Positions 1-5,552 of a stretch of 9,915 nt of DNA are shown here, one piece after another. The notes under the pieces are model-generated. The model searched no databases, was not told the DNA's origin, and worked only from the letters and a program-made list of their open reading frames with translations. The DNA lies in contig JBPCLB010000213.1 of the NCBI GenBank assembly GCA_051003695.1, positions 1-9,915 on the forward strand. Reading direction: 5' to 3'. The translations under genes were made by a program, and so were the position numbers. Source of the DNA: Gaiella sp051003695 (GTDB lineage Bacteria; Actinomycetota; Thermoleophilia; Gaiellales; Gaiellaceae). Within the stretch, counting starts at the first letter, position 1. The number at the start of each line of letters is the position of its first letter.

Positions 1-254
1 CGCGTTCCGAGCGCCTGGGCGAGCGCGGTGCCGAGCGCGGCGACGACGTCCTCGACTGTGTGGTGCTCGTCGACCTCGAGGTCGCCGCCCGCGAGGAGCT
101 CGAGATCGAAGCCGGCATGGAACGCCAACAGCGTGAGCAGGTGATCGAGAAAGCCGATCCCCGTCGCGATGCGCGTGCGACCGCTCCCGTCGAGTGTCAG
201 CGTCAGCCGAAGTGCAGTCTCCGTCGTCGTGCGCAGCACCGTCGCGTCGCGGCG
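1..254 (-). other. hisB: HisB (imidazoleglycerol-phosphate dehydratase) domain of the HisC-HisB frame, partial
   Basis: This is the dehydratase half of the fused frame, from RRDATVLRTTTET onward. The family removes water from imidazole glycerol phosphate, using two Mn ions held by His and Glu residues. The first metal-binding helix (DHLL, then AFH) and the HHTVED motif are intact. The second metal-binding half lies outside the window. The only nearby in-frame alternative start is a GTG at 239-237, which would trim only a few residues. No purine-rich Shine-Dalgarno precedes it, so a separate hisB product is possible but unsupported. Confidence 0.85.
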
Positions 255-1277
255 GTAGGACGCCGGCGCGGGCTCGGCGCGGAGCTCACGAAGCAACACG
301 TCGTTGTCGGACGGCCCACGGAGCGTGATCCGGATCCCACCGTCGAAGGCGCGAACCACGAGGCCCTGCCGCTCCAGGCGCTCCGCGAGCGGCTCCTCCG
401 TGCGGATTGCGACGAAGTTGCCCGCAGAGGGCGGACAGTCGAAGCCGGCAGCGACCAGGACTGCGCGCACTCGCTCGCGCTCTGCGATCGTGTCCTCGAG
501 CTCGAGCAGCCGCGGCTCCCGCAGCGCAGCGGTGGCGATCCGCGCAGCGGGACCCGAGATCGGCCCGGGCGAGCGCCGTTCGGTCAGGAGCGCCGCCGTC
601 TCGGGATGGGCGAGCCCGTATCCGACCCGGAGTCCTGCGAACCCGAACGCCTTCGACAGGGTGCGGAGGACGACGAGGTTCGGTAGCTCGTCGACCCACG
701 GCACGCACGTACGCGCGCCGAACTCGATGTACGCCTCGTCGACGACGACGATCGCGTCGGGTTGCGTGCGCGCGAGCTCGACGAGCTCCTCCGGCTCGAC
801 CCACGCGCCCGTGGGATTGTTCGGGTTGCAGCACCAGTGCAGGTCGGCGGCCACGCGCCCTTCGACGACCTCGGCCCCTCGCACCTCGGACGCGATTCGA
901 AAGAGCGCGTAGGTCGGAGCCTCGATCGACGCACGCGTGCCGGGGCCGAGGAAAACCTGACCGAGGAGGAGGATGAGATCGTCTGCGCCGGCGCCGACGA
1001 CGACGTGCTCGGGCGATAGGCCGGTGTAGCTCGCAGCCGCCTCCCGCAGCTCGCGGTAGCTGCCTTCTGGGTATTCGTTGAGCCGGGCCATGCTCTCGGC
1101 GAGCGGAATCTGCGGCACCCCGGCGAGCGGTGGGGTGTTCTGGTCGAACTTGAGCACGCACGCCGCGGGGACGCCGTACTGCGCCGCGACCTCCTCGGGC
1201 GTGGCCGACCAGACGTAGGGCGCGTAGCCGTCGGCGACCGGCCGGGCCTTCGCGCGGACGCGATCCACGCTTGTCAT
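1..1277 (-). CDS. hisC: Histidinol-phosphate aminotransferase fused to imidazoleglycerol-phosphate dehydratase (HisC-HisB), 3' end off the window
   Basis: One reading frame stays open for 425 codons from ATG at 1277 to the left edge. Residues 1 to about 333 are a fold-type I PLP aminotransferase of the HisC family, which converts imidazole-acetol phosphate plus glutamate to histidinol phosphate. Visible marks are NPNNPTG (151-157), DEAY (180-183) and the PLP lysine K209 in TLSKAFG. After a short linker rich in Ala and Pro (334-341), the frame continues from about residue 342 into the N-terminal part of imidazoleglycerol-phosphate dehydratase: RTTTET, LDGSG, TGIGFLDHLL (H379) and the metal-binding HHTVED (405-410). 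The HisB part is cut by the window after about 85 of the usual ~190-200 residues. I translated the junction codon by codon and found no stop and no ATG. The start overlaps the hisD stop as ATGA, so translation is probably coupled. Fusion is seen directly; bifunctionality is inferred. Confidence 0.9.
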   Translation of the reverse strand, partial: MTSVDRVRAKARPVADGYAPYVWSATPEEVAAQYGVPAACVLKFDQNTPPLAGVPQIPLAESMARLNEYPEGSYRELREAAASYTGLSPEHVVVGAGADDLILLLGQVFLGPGTRASIEAPTYALFRIASEVRGAEVVEGRVAADLHWCCNPNNPTGAWVEPEELVELARTQPDAIVVVDEAYIEFGARTCVPWVDELPNLVVLRTLSKAFGFAGLRVGYGLAHPETAALLTERRSPGPISGPAARIATAALREPRLLELEDTIAERERVRAVLVAAGFDCPPSAGNFVAIRTEEPLAERLERQGLVVRAFDGGIRITLRGPSDNDVLLRELRAEPAPASYRRDATVLRTTTETALRLTLTLDGSGRTRIATGIGFLDHLLTLLAFHAGFDLELLAGGDLEVDEHHTVEDVVAALGTALAQALGT

Positions 1278-2422
1278 GCCGCCCCAGGAACGGCAGCGGC
1301 GTGCAGGGGCAGACCCTCGACTCGGGCCAGCGGGCCGACCACATCGGCCGCAAGCCGAACCCCTTCGGGGGTCGCCGTCACCACCTGAAGCGGCTTGAGA
1401 AACGTCTCGATCCCGAGCCCGCCCGACGAGCGCGCGAGGCCTGACGTGGGCAGCACGTGCGTGGCGCCAGCCGCGTAGTCACCCACAACCGACGTGCAGC
1501 CGAGAAACACCGTGCCGGCGTTCCGGATCCGAGGGAGCAGGGCGACCGGATCGGCGACGTGGAGCTCGAGGTGCTCCGGTGCGAATTCCTCCGAGCGCGC
1601 GACGGCTTCGTCGAGCGACGCGACGACGACGCACGAGACATTGTGTTCATTCAACACAAGCGTCTCGACGGCAGTCGCCAGGGCCAGAGCGTCGGTCAGG
1701 AGTAGCGCCTCGCTGTCGTCGCCGTGCTCGGCCTGGGCGAGCAGCCCTGCGGCGACGGCTTGCGGAGCTGCGGTTGCGTCCGCGATCACGACGACCTCGC
1801 TCGGCCCTGCCGGGAGATCGATGCGCACGCGACTCGAGACGATGAGCTTCGCGGCGGTGACGTAGGCGTTGCCGGGCCCGACGATCGCGTCGACCGGCTC
1901 GATCGTGGCCGTCCCGTGGGCGAGCGCGGCGACGGCCTGCGCGCCGCCAATCGCCCAGATCTCGTCGAGCCCGAGCTCGCGGGCTGTGACGAGAATCGCA
2001 TCGACGGGATTCGGCGTCACGACGGCGATCCGACGGACGCCTGCCACCTGCGCCGGCACCGCCGTCATCACGAGCGACGACGGGAGTGGCGCGCGCCCGC
2101 TCGGGACGCACACGCCGACGGCGTCGAGCGGCAGCCAGCGTCGCTCGGAGACAATGCCCGGCGCGGCCTCCACGGACGTGTCGAGTGGAAGCTGGGCACG
2201 ATTGAAGATCGACACAGCATCGATCATCCGGCGCAGCGCCTGGAGCACATCGGCGTCGACGCGCGCCACGGCGATCCGCTCGGCCGGGACACGTAATCCG
2301 TACGGCCGCCCCCCGTCGAGCCGCTCGGTCCACTCGAGCAGCGCGGCGTCGCCCCGCTCGCGCACGTCGGCGACGATCTCGCCGGACGTGACGAGCGCAT
2401 CCTCCAGGATTGCGCCTCTCAC
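1274..2422 (-). CDS. hisD: Histidinol dehydrogenase (HisD), compact form
   Basis: HisD carries out the last two steps of histidine synthesis, oxidising histidinol to histidine with two NAD+ and one Zn. The family pattern is clear: VDAIVGPGNAYVTAAK, DLPAGPSEV, Q230 and H233 in LLAQAEHGDD, E283-H284 in FAPEHLELH, D315 in GDYAAGATH, and H374 in EGLPLHAAAV. Q230, H233, D315 and H374 match the known Zn ligands by spacing and context; E283 and H284 match the catalytic pair. At 382 residues it is shorter than the usual ~430: it lacks the customary N-terminal extension, has a shorter stretch between the Q/H and E/H motifs, and stops almost directly after the last Zn ligand. The usual YVPGG stretch reads CVPSG (105-109). 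The start is GTG, overlapping the hisG stop as GTGA; its own stop overlaps the hisC start as ATGA. Confidence 0.95.
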   Translation of the reverse strand: MRGAILEDALVTSGEIVADVRERGDAALLEWTERLDGGRPYGLRVPAERIAVARVDADVLQALRRMIDAVSIFNRAQLPLDTSVEAAPGIVSERRWLPLDAVGVCVPSGRAPLPSSLVMTAVPAQVAGVRRIAVVTPNPVDAILVTARELGLDEIWAIGGAQAVAALAHGTATIEPVDAIVGPGNAYVTAAKLIVSSRVRIDLPAGPSEVVVIADATAAPQAVAAGLLAQAEHGDDSEALLLTDALALATAVETLVLNEHNVSCVVVASLDEAVARSEEFAPEHLELHVADPVALLPRIRNAGTVFLGCTSVVGDYAAGATHVLPTSGLARSSGGLGIETFLKPLQVVTATPEGVRLAADVVGPLARVEGLPLHAAAVPGAA

Positions 2423-3306
2423 GGGACGAGCCTCTCGACGGGCAAGACGAGAATCGATGACGCACCTGCGTCCTTGAGGGCCGGTAGCACCGTCCAGATC
2501 TCGCTCGCGTCGACCGCGGCATGGATCGCGATTTGGCCCTCGTCGGCAAGCTGCAAGACCGAGGGCGAGCCCATTCCCGGGAGAACCGAGCGGATCGCGG
2601 GCAGGTCGTCGATGTGCGCGTTCATCATCACGTAGCGGCGGTTCCGAGCCGCCACCACACCCGAGAGCATCAGCTCGAGCCGCTCGACGAGGTTGCGGCG
2701 CGCGTCGATCGCCGCGCGGTTGCCGATCAGCACCGCCTGGGAAGAGAGCAGCTTGCCGATCGGCCGCAGGCCGTTCGCGCTCATCGTCGAACCGGTCGAG
2801 ACGAGGTCGACGATCGCATCGGCGAGCCTCAGGCGCGGCGCCGCCTCGACCGAGCCCGAGACCGGAACGAGCTCACAGCGAACTCCCTCGGCCTCCAGCA
2901 GCGTGCGTGTGGAGACGGGGTACGCCGTCGCCACGCGCAGCCCGTCGAGGTCTGCGATCGTCTGCTGGCGCGCGTCGTCGGGCACCGCCGCCTCGAGAGT
3001 GCAGCGCGCAAAGCCCAGCTCGGCGAGCGTGACGACCTCGGCTTCGGCCTCGGCCACGAGGTTGGCGCCCGTGATCCCGAGGTGGACGACGCCGTCCTGC
3101 GCATACTCCGGAATGTCGCTCGGACGGATCAGCAGGAGATCGACGGGGGCATTCGCGCACGGAACGACGAGCGAGCGCTCGGTCACCTCGAACGACAGGC
3201 CGGCGTCGGCGCACAACCGCAGCGCCGGCTCGGCCATGCGGCCCTTCGCCGGGACGGCGAGGGTCAGCCGGCCGTTCTCGCCGGCACGAGAGAACGTCGA
3301 GCTCAC
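2419..3306 (-). CDS. hisG: ATP phosphoribosyltransferase, long form (HisG)
   Basis: HisG catalyses the committed first step of histidine synthesis, joining ATP and PRPP. The protein is 295 residues from GTG at 3306. The catalytic part shows the N-terminal strand LTLAVPAKGRMAEP (14-27), GVVHLGITGANLV and the PRPP phosphate loop VDLVSTGSTMSANG (166-179). Residues about 222-295 form the extra C-terminal regulatory domain of the long form (RYVMMNAH near its start, VLPALKDAGASSILVLPVE near its end). In the family this domain binds histidine for feedback inhibition, so no HisZ partner should be needed. The frame stays open upstream to about 3840, but homology begins just after 3306. GTG 3306 overlaps the upstream stop as GTGA, like the other junctions in this operon, so I chose it. 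Confidence 0.95.
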   Translation of the reverse strand: MSSTFSRAGENGRLTLAVPAKGRMAEPALRLCADAGLSFEVTERSLVVPCANAPVDLLLIRPSDIPEYAQDGVVHLGITGANLVAEAEAEVVTLAELGFARCTLEAAVPDDARQQTIADLDGLRVATAYPVSTRTLLEAEGVRCELVPVSGSVEAAPRLRLADAIVDLVSTGSTMSANGLRPIGKLLSSQAVLIGNRAAIDARRNLVERLELMLSGVVAARNRRYVMMNAHIDDLPAIRSVLPGMGSPSVLQLADEGQIAIHAAVDASEIWTVLPALKDAGASSILVLPVERLVP

Positions 3307-3632
3307 TCGGAGTTCCTCCGCTCTGCGCGGTCGAGCGCGAGCTTGTACCCGCCGGTTCCGTGGCGCAACCACTGCGCGACGCGAGTCACGGTCGCGGTCG
3401 AGGTGGGCACGCGCTGGGCGATCTCGACGTACGGCACTCCCTGCTCGAGCAGCAGCACGGTCTGCCAGCGATGACTGAGGGCCTCGAGCTCCTGCAACGT
3501 GCAGAGGTCGCGGAGGAACCGCGCCACCTCGTCGCGCGAGCCGAGGCTCTGGAAGGCGTCGGAGAGCGCGTCGAGCCCGGGAATCGGCTCGACCGGGTGC
3601 TCCGGCCGGATCGCTGCCGCCATCTCGATCAT
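3303..3632 (-). CDS. YerC/YecD-family TrpR-like transcriptional regulator, first gene of the his operon
   Basis: A 109-residue all-helical protein of the TrpR-related YerC/YecD family. The pattern LGSRDEVARFLRDLCT (30-45), ELEALSHRW (48-56) and the helix-turn-helix GVPYVEIAQRVPTSTATVTR (65-84) is typical. TrpR-type proteins act as dimers that bind operator DNA in response to a small ligand. Members next to his genes have been proposed as histidine-biosynthesis repressors; that assignment is from memory and not proven here. It is the first gene of the minus-strand his operon and overlaps hisG by 4 nt. Its ATG at 3632 lies inside the control region shared with hisA, so autoregulation is likely. 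A second Met at residue 4 is an alternative start. ATG 3632 is favoured by a TAACAT box exactly 6 nt upstream. Confidence 0.88.
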   Translation of the reverse strand: MIEMAAAIRPEHPVEPIPGLDALSDAFQSLGSRDEVARFLRDLCTLQELEALSHRWQTVLLLEQGVPYVEIAQRVPTSTATVTRVAQWLRHGTGGYKLALDRAERRNSE

Positions 3633-3644
3633 GATAGCATGTTA
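3633..3644 (-). promoter_or_regulatory. Candidate -10 box for a leaderless yerC-hisGD-hisCB transcript
   Basis: On the minus strand TAACAT (3644-3639) is followed by 6 nt and then the ATG at 3632. It overlaps the opposing hisA -10 candidate by two bases, so polymerases could not occupy both at once. No convincing -35 box is seen. Confidence 0.45.
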
Positions 3645-3646
3645 GC
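3635..3646 (+). promoter_or_regulatory. Candidate -10 box for a leaderless hisA transcript
   Basis: TAGCAT (3635-3640) fits the TANNNT -10 consensus and is followed by 6 nt before the GTG of hisA at 3647. Transcription would then begin at or next to the start codon, giving a leaderless mRNA. No Shine-Dalgarno precedes the GTG and no good -35 box is visible. Confidence 0.45.
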
Positions 3647-4363
3647 GTGATAGCACAGTTTGAGGTGATTCCGGCAATCGACGTGCTCGAAGGGCGCGTC
3701 GTGCGCCTCCGAGAAGGGCGACGGGAAGCGGTCACGATCGAGGCCGGCGAACCGCTTGCCCTCGCCCGCCGCTTCGCCGCAGAGGGAGCGACCCGACTGC
3801 ACGTCGTCGACCTCGACGGAGCCTTTGCCGGCGAGCCCACGCCAGGGCTCGTGACGCGGATCGCCGGGACCGGGCTTCCGCTCCAGGTCGGGGGGGGCTA
3901 CCGGACGATCGCCGCCGTGGCTCGAGCACTCGAAGAGGGCGCAGATCGGGTGATGGTCGGAACCGCTGCACTCTCGCCCGAGTTCCTCGCCGACTCGGCT
4001 ACGAGGTTCGGCGAATCGCTGCTCGTCGCGATCGACGCGCGCGACGGCTACGTCACAGTCGAAGGGTGGACACGTGAGAGCACGCTCGCGCCCTCCGAGC
4101 TCGCAGTCCGGTGCGCCGCGGCAGGCATCCGGTTGCTGCTCGTAACCTCCACCCGGCGCGACGGCTCGCTCTCAGGCCCTGATCTCGGCCTGCTCGGCGA
4201 GATCCTCGAGGCTGGATTGCCGGTGATCGCCGCCGGCGGGATCGCTTCGCTCGAGGATCTGGACGCGGTGCGCGCGCTCGGCTGCAGCGGCGCGATCGCC
4301 GGCAGCGCGCTCCTCGCAGGCCGTTTCACGCTCCGGGAAGCGCTCGCGCGACTCTCGGTCTGA
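3647..4363 (+). CDS. hisA: Phosphoribosyl-formimino-AICAR ribotide isomerase (HisA)
   Basis: HisA is a (beta/alpha)8 barrel that isomerises ProFAR to PRFAR in the middle of the histidine pathway. The 238-residue length is normal. Visible marks: IPAID with the catalytic D12, HVVDLDGA (52-59), QVGGGYRT (80-87, first phosphate site), AIDARDG with the second catalytic D130, T167 in VTSTRRDG, AAGGIAS and GAIAGSALL (second phosphate site). Position 168-169 reads Ser-Thr, where an acidic residue and Ile are more usual. Start GTG 3647 is chosen because a TANNNT box sits 6 nt upstream; GTG 3665 would leave almost no N-terminus before IPAID. hisA runs divergently from the other his genes, 14 bp away. 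In some actinobacteria HisA also does the TrpF step (PriA); the sequence alone does not settle this. The stop TGA abuts the next gene's stop. Confidence 0.93.
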   Translation: MIAQFEVIPAIDVLEGRVVRLREGRREAVTIEAGEPLALARRFAAEGATRLHVVDLDGAFAGEPTPGLVTRIAGTGLPLQVGGGYRTIAAVARALEEGADRVMVGTAALSPEFLADSATRFGESLLVAIDARDGYVTVEGWTRESTLAPSELAVRCAAAGIRLLLVTSTRRDGSLSGPDLGLLGEILEAGLPVIAAGGIASLEDLDAVRALGCSGAIAGSALLAGRFTLREALARLSV

Positions 4364-4810
4364 TCACTCGTCGCCGGCTGGCGAGGCCGAGAATGTGGCG
4401 GCTAGTCCCTCTTCCAGCTCCTGACGCTCGTTCGCCGAGAGGCGCGCGGCCCCGTGCGCGAAACGATACCAGCGTGGCGGCATCTCCTCGCTGCGGATCG
4501 AGGCGATCACCGCGTCGATGTCGGCCAGTTGTGGGGTGTTCCACTCGCTGAAGTTCAAGGCCTCGCGACCGTTTTCGGTGTCGCGCTGCATGAGCCACGA
4601 CACGGGCGCGACGCTTGCGAACCACTGCCGCTCCGTCAGGTTGGAGTGACACTCGAAGCAGGAGTCGACGACGAGCGCCCGCGTCCGAGTGCTGTCCCAT
4701 TTCGGCTCCTCGATCGACCGCGGGTTGTCGTGGTCGCGACCGTAGGGCACGAACTGGAGCGCGAGGAAGACGACCAGCAACGCAGTCAGGACTTTCAGGA
4801 ACCGGGGCAC
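4364..4810 (-). CDS. Membrane-anchored haem-binding protein with one CXXCH (Haem_bd-type)
   Basis: A protein of about 148 residues from GTG at 4810. A single hydrophobic helix (residues 4-21, VLTALLVVFLALQFVPYG) would anchor it in the membrane with the rest outside. The c-type haem motif CFECH is at 51-55, followed by APVSWLM, NFSEW and EEMPPRWY. Met110 is a possible distal ligand. This order (FVPYGR, DSCFECHSN, SWLM, LNFSEW, MPP) matches the small haem-binding domain family Haem_bd. The role is probably electron transfer or haem binding; no partner oxidase is nearby. The frame is open up to 5005, but that extension is Arg/Ser-rich and shadows the neighbouring gene, so I start at GTG 4810. 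The start is the least certain part. CAGACT, a weak -10 match, lies 7 nt upstream. The stop TCA/TGA is immediately adjacent to the hisA stop. Confidence 0.8.
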   Translation of the reverse strand: MPRFLKVLTALLVVFLALQFVPYGRDHDNPRSIEEPKWDSTRTRALVVDSCFECHSNLTERQWFASVAPVSWLMQRDTENGREALNFSEWNTPQLADIDAVIASIRSEEMPPRWYRFAHGAARLSANERQELEEGLAATFSASPAGDE

Positions 4811-4931
4811 CGTGGCCAGTCTGCACCGACCTTCGGACGGCTCGACCGATGCCGAAGGCCAGTCAGGCACGCGTGCCCGACCCCGACCAGGGCAGCGACT
4901 CCGGCTTTCGCGAGGACGGTAGCCTCGCAAC
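4811..4931. promoter_or_regulatory. Divergent intergenic region with two dyads
   Basis: This 121-bp gap separates the haem protein gene from the MBL-like gene. It holds CCTTCGG (4830-4836) and its exact reverse complement CCGAAGG (4852-4858), about two helical turns apart. It also holds a perfect 12-bp palindrome GGCACGCGTGCC (4866-4877), which extends to 18 bp (4863-4880) with one mismatched pair. Either could be an operator or an RNA hairpin. Function is inferred only. Confidence 0.35.
4920..4931 (+). promoter_or_regulatory. Candidate -10 box for leaderless transcription of the MBL-like gene
   Basis: TAGCCT (4920-4925) is followed by exactly 6 nt (CGCAAC) and then the GTG at 4932. This is the same geometry as both his promoters. 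There is no Shine-Dalgarno within usual distance of this GTG. Confidence 0.4.
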
Positions 4932-5552
4932 GTGGATGCTCGCTTCTGCGACGACCGGGGCGACGCTGGGTTCTCGTGGATCGTCGACGAGTCGCTGAGT
5001 CGCACGTCCCACGCGCTCGTCGCCGATGGGGGCGTTTGGCTCGTCGATCCCGTCGACTGGTCTCCGGCTGTCGAGCGTGCCGAGTCGTCCGGCCGCCCGG
5101 CCGGCGTGCTCCAGCTGCTCGATCGGCACGGCCGCGATTGTGTGACGCTCGCCGGGAGGCTCGGCGTGCCTCATCTCGTCGTGCCCGATGCTGTACCCGA
5201 GAGCCCGTTCGAGCTCACCGTCGTGAAGCGCTCGAAACGGTGGGCCGAGTCGGCGCTGTGGTGGCCGGACGAGCGCACGCTCGTCGTCGCCGAGGCGGTG
5301 GGCACGAACGAGTTCTTCCCGATCGGCGACGACCCGCTGGGTGTGCACGCGCTGCTCAAGCTCTCGCCGCCGCGGATGCTGTCGGTCTTCGAGCCCGAGC
5401 ATCTGCTCGTTGGGCACGGTGAAGGGCTCCACGCTCCCGTGGCCGCAGCGGCCTTGCAGCAGGCGCTTGCGCGCTCCCGGTTGAGCGCCCTCCGGTGGCT
5501 CGTCCGCCTCCCGTTGCGGATGCGGCGCGCGCGCCGCGCGGAGCAGCGTTAG
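4932..5552 (+). CDS. Degenerate metallo-beta-lactamase-fold-like protein, function unknown
   Basis: A 206-residue soluble protein starting at GTG 4932. Its layout resembles an MBL hydrolase: a first strand pair (HALVADGGVWLVDPVDW, 27-43), a turn where HxHxDH should be, and a late VGHGEGLH motif. The metal site appears lost. The expected HxHxDH segment reads R65-H-G-R-D-C70, keeping the Asp but not the three family His. The later GHT-type strand reads ALWWPDERTLVVAEAV without the His. It is therefore either a non-catalytic member or one with altered chemistry. The C-terminal 30 residues are rich in Arg, Ala and Leu. It has no signal peptide. The stop TAG overlaps the stop of the convergent gene by 3 of 4 bases in TTAG. 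The MBL assignment rests on visual pattern only. Confidence 0.7.
   Translation: MDARFCDDRGDAGFSWIVDESLSRTSHALVADGGVWLVDPVDWSPAVERAESSGRPAGVLQLLDRHGRDCVTLAGRLGVPHLVVPDAVPESPFELTVVKRSKRWAESALWWPDERTLVVAEAVGTNEFFPIGDDPLGVHALLKLSPPRMLSVFEPEHLLVGHGEGLHAPVAAAALQQALARSRLSALRWLVRLPLRMRRARRAEQR

Larger units (their letters stand above)
3632..3655. promoter_or_regulatory. Three tandem 8-bp repeats (TGRTAGCR-like), candidate operator of the his divergon
   Basis: The stretch reads TGATAGCA, TGTTAGCG, TGATAGCA with no spacer. The outer copies are identical and the middle copy differs at two positions. It covers the starts of both divergent genes and everything between them. ATCATGAT (3628-3635) is a small palindrome at its left end. 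The block is AT-rich against strongly GC-rich surroundings. The adjacent TrpR-like gene is the natural candidate to bind it. Operator function is inferred. Confidence 0.5.

Noticed and set aside
286..1353. A 355-codon open frame on the minus strand across the hisC region
   Set aside because: It is one base out of frame with HisC, is extremely Arg-rich, and the true frame shows all aminotransferase motifs.
3307..3840. Upstream extension of the hisG frame to 3840
   Set aside because: It overlaps the regulator gene, the divergent promoter and hisA, and has no HisG similarity before residue 14 of the chosen start.
4811..5005. Longer N-terminus for the haem-binding protein
   Set aside because: The extra 65 residues are Arg/Ser-rich, precede a clear membrane anchor and would overlap the divergent gene.
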